The notes under the pieces were generated by a model. It saw only the letters and a program-made list of their open reading frames with translations, was not told the DNA's origin and did no database searches. Made by a program: the position numbers and the translations under genes. From Nitzschia putrida (taxonomy: Eukaryota > Bacillariophyta > Bacillariophyceae > Bacillariales > Bacillariaceae), in assembly GCA_016586335.1 (NCBI GenBank), contig BLYE01000160.1, positions 124,001-188,000 on the forward strand: DNA of 64,000 nucleotides, read 5' to 3'. This document shows positions 22,706-33,616 of the stretch, one piece after another (position 1 is the first letter of the stretch; each line of letters begins with the position of its first letter).

Positions 22706-24748
22706 ATGAATGGAGACGAACCTTACCTGCCGGTGGAGGATGGACTGTTTGAGACGAAGCCCATTGTGGGGGATCAGTTCAATTGCACGCCCAAGGGTTT
22801 CGAGCCGGAGCTGTTGAAAAAATGCGTTTACCGAAAAGAGCACGTGACCGCGATAATGATGAAACTACATGCAATGGTTCGGAGAGAGAATAGGGCTTAT
22901 CCGGGCCTTTACCTTCAGGGGCCCGCTGGAGTGGGGAAGAGTGTCCTTGTCTACACGATTGCCCAGATTGCCAAGTTCGAGTTGAAGTGGCTCACCGTCT
23001 ATCTTGCCAACTGCAAGGAATGGCAGCAAAACTACCAAAGCACACGAGCTATGGCGTACTTTTTGGATTGTGTACGCGGTGCGTTCTCTGTAGATGAAAT
23101 CCAAAGGAACTTCCCGGAAATCTGGAAGAAGCTAAATGACCCAATGGAGAAACAAGAATATGAGAGTTGGAGTGATATCGCTTTGAAGCGTGGAGAAGGA
23201 GAAAGAGTCTACCTCTTCTTTCATGAGATCATGAAATTCCTTAGAAATGGCAGCGGCGACACTCCCGTTTTGCTTGTTTTTGATGAAGTGAACGCTCTTG
23301 ATGAAAACAGACGAGCACTAGAGCCTTGGTCGATCACGGACTTCCAAATCAACCCATTGCGACATGGAGCATTGCTGGTGTCTGGTACCACGGATAGCGA
23401 GTTTGTGAACACTATTCCCGCGGGCATGGATAGAACGTATGAATGTATCTACAACGTTACAGAATTTGAGCCCCAAGAGACAGAAACGCTGCTGAACACT
23501 GAAATCGGCCTTCCACTGAAGAAAATCCGGGATTTTGATCCAAAGCTTTGGCATGAGATTGCCGACGCCTGTGGTAATATGCCTCGAGAGCTGAAGGGAT
23601 TTGCGAAACGTTTACAAGAGCTTTCTTCGGCGATTGACGACGATGGCCTCAATGAGCCGGATAGAAAGAGAATCAAGTTGGACATCTGCACGGCTATTGA
23701 CGAGCAAAAGCTTGAAAATCACGTGTATCACCGCATGCTGTTTGAAGTCGTCATCAAACGGGACCAAAGTAGAGGAGTAAATGTCTTCGAAAAGAACTTG
23801 CTACAGTGGTGCCGCAAGTTTTTTTTGGAGAATGAGCTTGATGCCTCAGGCGAGATTCTGCGGGCACCAAATTTTATCGTCCAGGGCGCAAAAATGAGCC
23901 CGACAACTGTGGATGCCGCACAGGCGTATTTTGACTGGTTTGTCCAGCAATCGCAGGGGAAGGAACCGAGTAGTATTCTGCAGAACTTGGCGGTAATCAG
24001 CGATGCAAGCTCGGATGCCAATGGCAGCGAACGAGGTCATGCTTTCGAGCGGTACTTGTCTTCAAAACTTACACTTTGTGGAAAGGGAGATTTCAGACTG
24101 ATATACCGGGTGTTGCGGGAGAGTCAGACACACTCATTGAGTATGCAGATCAGAAATCGCTTGTTCGCGAAAGCCGACTGTCCTCCAAACGACTTCAGAA
24201 ATTTTCCAGTGGGGACTTTACTGACACACTCGAACCGTGATGGTGGTCAAGCTCGGGTTGACCTAATATACTATGGACCGACGGATGTGGTCTACATGGA
24301 GGCGACGGTTGGCAATTACCGAACGACCAAATTGCCTTCTGGAAAAGAAGAGGAAGCTCGAACACAGTTGATTCTCGGTGCAATTAAGAAGTGGATGGGG
24401 AAGGAGGTTTACGACGTTGCGGTCAGCGCTGATTCATCTAGGCTTACTTGTACTTACGCCAAGAGCTACACTTCTCGTTCCAATTCAGAACGAAGGCCGC
24501 CACCCCAAGTCCATTACATCGTGGTCACAACATGCCCTTCGTCGGTACAGCCAATGGCTGAACGGGCAAAGAAATACCGATGGATCAAGGTGTGTGTCCT
24601 TGATGATTTAGTCGCAGCAGGGGTCATCCCTTCAGAGAGGGCTGCTTCGATTCTGGCGGCTCAAGCAGAAGATGCCCGAAGTGGCGTCCTGACGGATTGG
24701 CTGGCGCTGAAATTCCCAAATCCATTCAGTTGGGCTAAACTGAGTTGA
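22706..24748 (+). CDS. Crinkler/RHS-like P-loop NTPase with C-terminal nuclease-like domain
   Basis: The intronless 680-residue protein begins MNGDEP at 22706; the in-frame stretch upstream has no ATG. The N-terminal part is an ATPase: Walker A GPAGVGKS at residues 72-79, Walker B VLLVFDE ending at 194, then a sensor-like VSGTTDSEF. The C-terminal third resembles the restriction-endonuclease-like fold of Crinkler and trypanosome RHS proteins, with candidate acidic residues in HAFE (E448), ARVDLIYYG (D519) and YMEAT (E532). The usual Lys of the E-x-K motif is Thr534, so activity is uncertain. Published comparative work links these NTPase-nuclease proteins to mobile elements and effectors. No secretion signal or Crinkler header domain is visible. 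It lies between two direct copies of the ankyrin gene's tail. Confidence 0.72.
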   Translation: MNGDEPYLPVEDGLFETKPIVGDQFNCTPKGFEPELLKKCVYRKEHVTAIMMKLHAMVRRENRAYPGLYLQGPAGVGKSVLVYTIAQIAKFELKWLTVYLANCKEWQQNYQSTRAMAYFLDCVRGAFSVDEIQRNFPEIWKKLNDPMEKQEYESWSDIALKRGEGERVYLFFHEIMKFLRNGSGDTPVLLVFDEVNALDENRRALEPWSITDFQINPLRHGALLVSGTTDSEFVNTIPAGMDRTYECIYNVTEFEPQETETLLNTEIGLPLKKIRDFDPKLWHEIADACGNMPRELKGFAKRLQELSSAIDDDGLNEPDRKRIKLDICTAIDEQKLENHVYHRMLFEVVIKRDQSRGVNVFEKNLLQWCRKFFLENELDASGEILRAPNFIVQGAKMSPTTVDAAQAYFDWFVQQSQGKEPSSILQNLAVISDASSDANGSERGHAFERYLSSKLTLCGKGDFRLIYRVLRESQTHSLSMQIRNRLFAKADCPPNDFRNFPVGTLLTHSNRDGGQARVDLIYYGPTDVVYMEATVGNYRTTKLPSGKEEEARTQLILGAIKKWMGKEVYDVAVSADSSRLTCTYAKSYTSRSNSERRPPPQVHYIVVTTCPSSVQPMAERAKKYRWIKVCVLDDLVAAGVIPSERAASILAAQAEDARSGVLTDWLALKFPNPFSWAKLS

Positions 24749-24790
24749 TTTTGATAGTACTCGGTCTTGACGTTTTTCCCAGAACAAGCC

Positions 24791-25422
24791 CGTTTCCGAT
24801 TGCCTATGCTATCGTTCATTGTGTTGCTAGTGCAAACGTCCCCTTGTCTCTCCTTCAGCTGGTTCAGAACAAGCACTCATGCATTGTGAACTAGGCGTTT
24901 TGCCCCTGCATCATGTGTTGTGTGTCGACCATCCCTACACCTCCCAAACCTTGTTGACTTACTCCTTGCCATGGTACCCCAAGCCGTGCGCATCCCCACC
25001 CGAACAACATCCTTGCATCCCCGCCGACCCAGTTTGCATTGGCCCTTGCCTTGGAATACAAACTCCCAGTGCATATTCTACACCAACTCTTGCGCGCAGA
25101 ATCGGATGAAACGTTGTGTACCATGGATGACGAGACGGGATTGTTCCCATTTGCGCTGGCAGCCACCAAGGGATATGATGTCGAAACCATCTACGATTTG
25201 CTACGGGCACATCCACAAGTGTTGCAGCAACAACAACAACAACAACAGCGACGGCGTGGGTACCAATAGTCTATAATATTGAAGGGGCACTGTACGGCAC
25301 GGTACAGTACAGTATTGGCACAATATGGTGATGGACTGCCACGTACAACCGTGGAGACAATGTGAACCATTCGCAGGCGTCTCCCTGTAGTCATTTCAAA
25401 CTTGTCTGGCTCCATTGACACT
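24791..25422 (+). pseudogene. Decayed partial copy of the ankyrin-type gene (direct repeat copy B)
   Basis: This is a second copy of 21690-22362 in the same orientation. It lacks the first two-thirds of the parent gene and has several small deletions, including a one-base loss near 24960 (GACTTACTCC against GACTTTACTCC in copy A), so the frame is broken. The Gln run and downstream non-coding sequence are retained. It is probably not translated. Just before it, at about 24774, a short TTTTCCCAGAACAAGC block matches 21769 onward, which suggests a further small rearrangement at the boundary. Confidence 0.8.
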
Positions 25423-26043
25423 GGGATAAATGTGAGTGAACTATATGCTTATCCAGTGTCCATTCCTCCACTGTGGATCTGCCATGTTGGTTACGACAAT
25501 GCATCCTCCCTCAACTCGGAAGGTACGATCCCGATAAGCTGCATTCTGTGAGGCTAACAGTTATTATAGAAACAATGACCGACCTGTCGGAGGGAATAAG
25601 TGAATATGGTACCGTAGCAGTTTACTAATATAGAACGATTGTTGTGATAACCTCCCTTTTGTCGTCCTAGCTAGCATAATACGAAGCACACGATAGTCTT
25701 TCGTAGATAGAAAAGAACACAGGCAGGAACTGCCTGGCGAACATGCCCAAGCCAAACATGCATCCACAACACTACTCACACACGACTCCTCGTTGGCATG
25801 AATTATGCGGGACACGGAGATGGGAACGGCTTCATCTGCAACCAGCACGACAACGACAACGACATCGGCGTTTGGGTTGTCAACTCTTGGAATGATCTTT
25901 CGCAATTGCAAGGTATCTTGCTATTTGCAATTGGGAGTAGTTGTAATGATATTGGCGGGACAAAAGAGGTACAGCACGATGAACAATGAAAATGTAGACA
26001 AAAATGACCGCAATTGTGTTTGGGGGGTAAAAAAAAAGGAATA
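25423..26043. other. Intergenic, no convincing gene
   Basis: A plus-strand frame of about 80 codons from 25805 (Thr-rich, then one hydrophobic segment) is possible but unsupported. No repeat other than the end of copy B was seen. Confidence 0.4.
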
Positions 26044-26457
26044 CTAAGAAGTTGATGGAAATACAGTACGGGGCAGAGGAGGATTCTCCATAAGAGCCTC
26101 CACCTTGCTCATCTCGTCCAAGAGGGGCGCCAAGACATCATAGGTCGAATGAGGCAAGAGCTGAGCGTCATCCTCATCAGGATCGTCTTGGAGAAGGGAG
26201 ACATCGTCGTCCCAATCATGGTGAACATAGACCACCGAGGGCGGATGGTTGGGGTGCTGGATGCTTGGCTCGACGACTTCTCTACCGATATCGGCGTAGA
26301 GAGACGTTGGACTGGCGGGAAAGCCTCCAGAGAACGGTCCCGGGAGGAAGGAAGGCAATGCGACGTAGCGACGCGAAGGCTCCGGGGTGGAGGCTGGCCA
26401 GGCGACTGGAGCCGCGAAGAAACGTGGGGTCAACAAGACCTCCATGTTGGCTGTCAT
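26044..26457 (-). CDS. Small hypothetical protein
   Basis: This is a 137-residue Pro-rich, acidic frame starting MTANMEVLL, with an acidic middle (DDPDEDDAQ) and a helical C terminus. No domain or targeting signal is recognised. The upstream frame continues without ATG, so a first exon could be missing. It is accepted because it is the longest uninterrupted frame in the interval, but expression is unproven. Confidence 0.4.
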   Translation of the reverse strand: MTANMEVLLTPRFFAAPVAWPASTPEPSRRYVALPSFLPGPFSGGFPASPTSLYADIGREVVEPSIQHPNHPPSVVYVHHDWDDDVSLLQDDPDEDDAQLLPHSTYDVLAPLLDEMSKVEALMENPPLPRTVFPSTS

Positions 26458-27209
26458 GGTGATTGGTTTGGTTGGATCTACTCGGTCACCCAAACCACGG
26501 AACTCATACCAAAGACTCTTGTTTCTTGGGGTCGTTGGCGTTGGCTTTTTGCAACTGGCAGAAGACGCACTCTGCTAGAAACAATCGAGATACTTTCGAG
26601 AAACAACAGCAAGTAACTACAGCGGTAACCTCCAACAAGAGATGATGATGATCACAACCGATGCAGAGTGTTGACTTGCAAGAAACTCTTTTATGTTCTA
26701 TCTCCTCACTCCACGGAGACTCCTCGACAAGAAGCGGCGAGGTCCCGTTCCACGAGTGCGGAAAAGTGTGAGCTCGTCAATGCTTCGTCTAGGGTGGGTG
26801 AGAGCCATCCATTCCGTTCTTCCTACCAACTCTACGCATATTCTACGAGAACCCAGACGTGGCGCGCCTCCCCCCGATATTTTTTTAGCCCAACGATCGA
26901 ACCGTAGAAAATGGGCGTCACCGAATCCAAACGTCGGCAGTTCGCGGTTCTCGGTCCTTGGCGAAGCCTATTGCTGACTGAGACCATTAACGGGATCCGA
27001 CAACGTTCCAATGTATGTTGTTACCTAGACTCTACTTCCATGATATGTATGAGTATTCATACACATACACCACTAATGCAACCTCGCCGAACAAGAAAAC
27101 ACACAACAACTGCACAAGCAAGGTGCAATATCCCTTCAAAGGTGTGAGGAAAATCCAGACTCGTCGTCACCACCACCAATAGCAAGCAATCTTACAAGAA
27201 GAATAGACC
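26458..27209. other. Intergenic upstream of Raptor
   Basis: These 752 bases contain no frame with convincing protein character. They presumably hold the Raptor promoter and leader. Confidence 0.5.
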
Positions 27210-30200
27210 ATGAAGGTTCCTCGAAGGCGGTCATCGATCCAGTCCGGTCTTGGAAGTTCCAATAACAATCCTCGAGCCTTGGCTCCCAAAACCTATTTTT
27301 TGGAAAAGACACATCCTATTCCGCCATACTTGGATCTTGCTTGTTCTACAGCAGCCTCGCCTCAATCACAAGAAGCAGATGCTGCAGCAGGTCCAACGCA
27401 ATCTGTGCTACAGAGGGCTTCTAGTTTGGTTGTTCTCTCCAGACTTCCTGCTGTCGCCTCCAACATATCCATTGGGGATTCTACCCACTCCCTGCCGCAG
27501 GCGACAGACGTGTTTGCTCGTAAGGAAGCCACGAGGCGCAATTCTCGAACCCTTCCCTCGCCGGTCTCAGCAGCGGATGCTTCCTCTAATTTTGCCAACT
27601 TTTCGCGAGATCCATCCCAGGATCCAAGTGGTAATGCAACACCAGCGAAACTTGCCATAGAACCTTCGTGGAGGTTGCGGGATCGTACCAAGACTTCGGC
27701 GGTCGCCTTGATTTTGTGTCTCAACATTGGGTATGAAATGCCGGACCGTGTCATGCCGCATCCCTTTCCCAAATTGCAGTGCTGGATGGATCCTTCCTCC
27801 GTTCCTCGGTACAAGGCAAAAGATCTCATTGCCCAGCGCCTCGAAGCCCAATATGCTCGGTGGCAGCAACAACGCACCCAGCGTCAACTCAAGTTCAAGC
27901 ATATTATTGATCCAACCATCAAGCAAGTGAACAGTTTATGTACCAGTCTCCGACAGGATCGCCAAGACCGCATTCTATTGCATTACAATGGACATGGAGT
28001 TCCAAGGCCTACTCCTGATGGAGAGATTTGGGTCTTTGATCAAGATCACAACAATTATCTTCCCCTCGCTATTGCAGACTTGAAGCAGTGGATTGGTAAA
28101 CCCACCATGTTTGTTCTGGATTGTAGTTCCGCTGGCGTTTTGCTCCCAATTCTCACTTCGGATACACCACCTTCCAACAATCCGGGAGAAATGCCTCCCC
28201 GCGAGCCTTCACCCGTTCTGGAGGATCCAGCAGCCGAATGGAACACCAATACCATTGTGTTGTGTGCAACTTCACCAGGAGGTATGTTTTGGGCTCGTTG
28301 AGACAAGATTCGGACTGCCGCTCTATCATCATGTTTATCTCATCCTTTTTTGTTGTTTCTCTACAGAATGGCTCCCGTTGAATCCTGATTATCCCATTGA
28401 CATTTTTACATCTTGCTTGACAACACCCATTCAAATGGCTCTCCGATGGTTTGTTCGTGGCAATCCTCATAGTATGGGCTCCCTCAGTCTAGAGGCCGTG
28501 GACGATATTCCAGGCCAAGCCAACGACCGCAAGACTCCACTTGGAGAGCTGAACTGGATCTTCACGGCTGTCACGGATAGTATTGCTTGGGATGTCTTAC
28601 CCAAGGCCTTGTTTCAGCAATTGTTTCGACAAGATCTACTGGTTGCCGGAGTCTTTCGAAACTTTTTGCTGGCAGATCGTATTCTAAAGAGCTTGAACGT
28701 CACTCCCCGATCCTACCCGCCCTTGCCGCCCACTATTACCGATCACCCATTGTGGCATTCCTGGGACCTGGCATGTGAAACGTGTCTTTTCAATCTCATG
28801 AAAGAAGGATTGCTAGGGAACAGTGGAAATACTTCCAAGAATGCAAATGATGAAGGTGGAACTCCCGATGTTTCATCTCCGTCGTCTCCCAAACCGATGC
28901 CTCCCCCATCCAGTGTTTCGTCCCCTTCAGCAACTACGAACAATGCAGCTTCCCAGTCGAAGGGATCCCAAGAGGATCCTGCGAAAAAGACTAGTCAGCT
29001 CCCTTCGTTTTCTACTCCTTTCTTCACGGAGCAGCTTCAGGCCTTTGAAGTTTGGCTCGAGTATGCGGAACGGCATCGAGATATGGTACACGAATTGGAA
29101 CCTCCTGTACAGCTTCCTGTCATCCTTCAGGTTGTGTTGAGTCAAGTGTACCGTATCCGTGCTCTGGAACTGTTGCGTAGGTTCTTGGACTTTGGGCCAT
29201 GGGCTGTCAACCTGGCCTTGACGTTGGGAATTCAACCATACGTGATGAAACTTCTTCCGTCACCCGAGTACAAAAGCCTGCTGGTCAGCATTTGGGCTAG
29301 CATTCTGAAATTCGACCCTTCCTGTCAGGTTGATCTGGTCAAAGATCACGCTTTACCACATTTTATTCAACCATTGGCAAACTGGTCAAATCCACAAGGA
29401 GGCCACAGAGCTGCCGCAAGGCAACGAACACTTGCAGCCTTTACCCTCTCTGCTACTTGCCATTTGTACCCTCCGGCTCAAGTGGAATGTCTTCGACAAA
29501 GTCTGCATGTGAGAGCCATGTCATTGTATCAAGCGTATCTTAAGCTGGAAGATGAGTATCGCGAGCAAGTGAAAGGATTCAAAGAGAACGATCAACGGAG
29601 GAGACACGGGCAGTACCGCAGCCTGCCCCCACCGGAACCTAAACATGACAACATGATGGCACCAACCGACCGTGTTTGGTTCTGCATTTGCCTAGGAAAC
29701 TGGATGCAAAAATGTTCCCCCACTCAAGATGAGGCATACCATTCAAACGTTCATGTGTGCCTTCTTTCGCGTCTGCAAGATGATAATTCTTCTGTCAGGG
29801 CTGCGGCTGCTTACGCTTTGGGATGTCTTCTTGAATACAATCCTACACGAGTTCCATCCTTGCAAGGAAGGACCATTGCCTCACCACTTGCCCCCCAGGG
29901 AGCAGGGACTCCGAGTCTTCAAGGGGCGTCACAGTTGTTGTTCCCCCAGCAGATGAATATTTCGGCAGGTTTGACTGCTTCGGCTGTGTTATCGGGCCAG
30001 ATGCAACCAGTACAATGGCAACAACAAATGCAACTTGGAGGTCAGACTGGACGCCCACCAGCCAGTAGATCACAGCAAGTATTGCAACCAACACAGGGGC
30101 TGCTGCAACCGCAAACTGGTATGGCCCCATTTGCAGGAGTTCAAGTCTCTCAACAACTGGGTCAGGGGGCACAACCAATGCAAATGCAGGGTCGTTTGGC

Positions 30201-32652
30201 ATTTGCTGCACAGCCTGGGAACACAATGCAAGGAAGAAAGTCTTCGCAATCTTTGGCCCCACAGCTTCAACCCCTACCAGCGGTGAATCTGCCAATTCCA
30301 GGTTTCACTCTCGGTGGAACCTCGACCGTTCCTATTGGAAACCAACCAATACAGGCCCAGAATTCCTTGAGGCCTCAAATGGGCGCATCACTTTTGAGTG
30401 GTTCCCAACTGTTGCCATCACCGGGAGAACCCCTGTTAATGGACCCACAAGTTGGATTGGGACTTGCAAATCCAGGCTTGATGGCGATGAACCCGCTATC
30501 ACCTGCAACTCCACCGCCAGCTCAATTGAGGCGACAACCGACACTGTACGAGGACAGAGTTCGACTGGAACGCGATTTGGGGGTATTGGAGAGGTTGACC
30601 GGTTTCCTCACAGATGGCAGTGCAACTGTGAGATATGAAATTATGATGGCTCTTGTCAATGGTGTGGAAAAATATTCCAAGGCTTTCCTTGTAGTTGCCG
30701 ATGAATCGGCATCTCGTGGCTCTGATGATTCCAGCTCGACTGGTGGAGAGAGCACTCTCAGGGGAAAGCCACAGGATGATTCAGACTCGCTCAGAGAGAA
30801 ACAAGCGGTTGTCCCAGTTCCTAGCGGTTTGAATAGAACAAGCTTGGACCGATTTGCAAACTGTTGGCAGGCTATTCGATCGGTTCGAAGCTCAGATCCA
30901 CATTCAAAGGTATCTCAGCTCGCCAATAAACTCGTTGGTATCGTTCACGAAAATCTTTTGGATACGCGACAGGCACTCAACAAAGAGGGCAAATATTCAA
31001 GGGCATCCAGTGCCAGTGGTTTGTCTGGTATCGCGGAAGAGGATTATTCCGAGAAAGGATTGCGATCTCCTGACATGAGTTTGGGTAAGCAGTTCGGCAT
31101 CCAACCAAGAAGTGACGGCCCGGATCATCGCATTCAGTCCAAACTCCCCCTTCGACGTGCAACCTCGGAGCAAGGAAACATCATGCGAGGGGGGAAGAGA
31201 ATGGAAGTCGCAGGTCCCAATGCCACGTTTTCTCCGCCCACTGGGCCAACTCCATCCGATCCATTGGACATGCTCGATGACGAATCATATTCTTACAAAA
31301 GCCTAGATCAATATGATCTCCCCAAGTCAACATTTTATTTGTGGAAAAAGGAAACTTTCAACAGCAACTTGGATGATCCCGAGTCTGACAGCTGGGAGGA
31401 CAGGGACCCTTTGAATCCAAAAGGAGCTGCTCGAGCCTACCGAAAGCGACGAAATGACAGGGTACACCATGACGGGGCTAAGCTTGGTGCACATTTTGTA
31501 GATTTGCATCGCAAGAATGTTCAAGGAAATGATGACTGGGGTTCAAGCGACGAAAACCTGAACGAGAATGTAAATGCTCTCAAACGGGAGCTCAAGCTTA
31601 GAGAATCGAGGCTACTTGAAATCAGTGGTGCCAAAAAGATCACACACCTGAAGTTCCACTCCTACGAAGATGCTCTGGTGGTGTGCGACAACAACGACGG
31701 AATTTCCGTTTGGGATTATGAAACGGGAACACGAAAGTTATCATTCAAGAATGGTAGCAAACAAGGTTCAGCTATGACTTGCACTACGTGGATTAACGAG
31801 AAGACTGAAAGCAAGTTGTTGGTGGGAAGCAACGATGGCTCAGTTCGAGTATGGAGTGACATTATTGAGGAAAGGGGTCAAGTATCTGCGGGAGGTCCAA
31901 GGATTGCCTCGGCTTTCATGGCCATTCCCGATCTAGAAACGGGAACTCGAGGAAACGATTTGGTTTGCGAGTGGCAACAATCCAGTGGATCGTTGATTGT
32001 TGGTGGGAATTCAAGGAATATCCACCATTGGGACCTGGCCCAAGAGAAGTGCGTGAGCTCCTTCGAGACTGGAACCGATGCCTTGGTCACTGCATTGACA
32101 ACAGCATGGAATGAGGATTTGATGCAGGGAATTGATCCAGATGTGGTTGTGGCTGGCCACAGTGACGGTCTGCTCAAATTGTTCGATGTCCGTTGCCCTC
32201 ATGGTGTTGGGCAATTTGGAGGAAAACCACGTCGGCACGCCCGATTTTCTGAACATCAAAGTTGGATTGTCGACACTGCCTTCACCACATATGGTGGGCG
32301 GTATGAGTTGGTATCGGGAAGTCTCAAGGGTGATCTACGTTGGTGGGACTTGAGAAGCTCAAGGAGTTTGAGATCAGTGGAAGCCCTACGAGGGCCCATG
32401 ACTGCGCTTGCCGTTCACAAACAAATACCCGTTTTGGTCGCCGGTAGTGCGGACCAACAATTCAAGACGATGACAGGTGAAGGTGATTTCGTTCAAATGG
32501 TGCGTTCCTACGAAGGGCTCTCTGGGAAGCGACTTGATCCCGTGTGCTGCACAGAATTCCACAGGCACAAGCTTGTATTGGCCACAGGTGGAACAAATTC
32601 GTTGGTTAGTGTATATTCGCCGAAGGAGAAGATCCAGCTAACCCCGGAATAG
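27210..32652 (+). CDS. RPTOR: Raptor, regulatory subunit of TOR complex 1
   Basis: Exons are 27210-28281 and 28367-32652, joined by an 85-nt intron (GTATGT..CTACAG), giving about 1785 residues. The Raptor N-terminal caspase-like domain is clear: the segment after KTSAVALILCLNIG, then LHYNGHGVPRPTPDGEIWVF and FVLDCSSAG. The splice junction restores SPGEWLPLNPDYP, a family-typical stretch, followed by LTTPIQMALRWF. HEAT-like helical repeats fill the middle and a WD40 propeller the last ~350 residues. Raptor recruits TOR substrates and couples nutrient status to growth. A Gln/Pro-rich insertion of about 230 residues (near 29870-30540) and Ser-rich linkers make it longer than animal Raptor (about 1335 residues). 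Confidence 0.95.
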
Positions 32653-32697
32653 AAAAGGTCTATTAGCGATACATTTCCCCTAAACTTCCCGTAGTTG

Positions 32698-33414
32698 TTA
32701 TGATATCACACATGAGGTCTGACATGTCGCTGTTGCCAAACAGGTTTGCCAACAGGTCAACCCTGACTTTCCGCGTTGCCACAAGTTGATGACGGATTGA
32801 GGTTCATTCCATTCCAAAGCCAACATGGCATCTTTGGACTTTGGTTGACCCGTCCCACTTTCAAACACCACTACAGTCGGCACTTGAGAAATGTTCAATA
32901 AGGACAGTAGAATAGGGGTAGCAGGTAGACTCACAAAACCTGTACCTAGGCAGAAAACATCAGAGGCAGGGTTTTCCAAGTCATCATTGATATCTTTGCC
33001 AATTGGAACAACAAAGGTTGACATTACATCATGATAGTCTCTCGCCAGGCGTTCCCGGAGCATAAGGCAATGTTGTGAATAGAAGTTGGATCGATTGTTT
33101 TGCACTACAAAAAAACACACGTAGCGGTGGGATCTGGCAAAAGAGTCAAAGTCGGTGGACATATGGGGACTTGGGGAAAGAGAGTTGGAAGTAGAACGCC
33201 GACGGCTCTGCAGCACAATCTGGGATTCTTCAAGAAGTTCCGAACTGTATGGGGACATGTTCAAGGACTCCGGATACTGGGTAGAGACGAGTCGGAGAAT
33301 TCCCTTCAAACGTAGCGGTGTCGTCTCGGTTGCAATAGGAGTTTCCCATTGAGGCAGTTGCTCCTTTTTGGACATGTTGCTTTCGTCCCTTCGCCTAACG
33401 GAGGCTGTAGACAT
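32698..33414 (-). CDS. Thioredoxin-fold protein without a CxxC motif
   Basis: The 238-residue protein has a Ser/Arg-rich first 110 residues and then a thioredoxin/nucleoredoxin-like domain. A beta strand at YVCFFVVQ begins it, and the typical cis-proline strand appears as ISQVPTVVVFES near residue 200. No redox CxxC is present at the expected position, so it is probably non-catalytic or a scaffold. The first in-frame ATG is at 33414. It is divergent from the ClpR gene with about 200 bases between starts. Confidence in the fold is moderate and in function low. Confidence 0.6.
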   Translation of the reverse strand: MSTASVRRRDESNMSKKEQLPQWETPIATETTPLRLKGILRLVSTQYPESLNMSPYSSELLEESQIVLQSRRRSTSNSLSPSPHMSTDFDSFARSHRYVCFFVVQNNRSNFYSQHCLMLRERLARDYHDVMSTFVVPIGKDINDDLENPASDVFCLGTGFVSLPATPILLSLLNISQVPTVVVFESGTGQPKSKDAMLALEWNEPQSVINLWQRGKSGLTCWQTCLATATCQTSCVIS

Positions 33415-33616
33415 GAGCTTTCTCTCCCTGCGATCAAGCCTTGGACAATATTTTGATGAGATGGGTAAAGTGTAATAACTGCATTGCCACTCATTGCCAA
33501 AAGCAGTCAAGCCACTTCAAGCCCAAGCTCAAGTTACCGTAGCACTCAACATAGGCCTACCACCTCCACTGGCTGGGCCACAAACCCTCAAGTTTTGTTG
33601 TTAGTTCTCCCTTGCG

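Noticed and set aside
22363..24773. Target-site duplication or terminal inverted repeats around the NTPase gene
   Set aside because: Only a weak similarity (CTTAGTCTTGAG near 22588 and CTCGGTCTTGAC near 24756) was found. It is too short and imperfect to call by eye.
25805..26047. 80-codon plus-strand frame
   Set aside because: Thr run and one hydrophobic segment only. No homologue recognised and it overlaps the stop region of the next gene.
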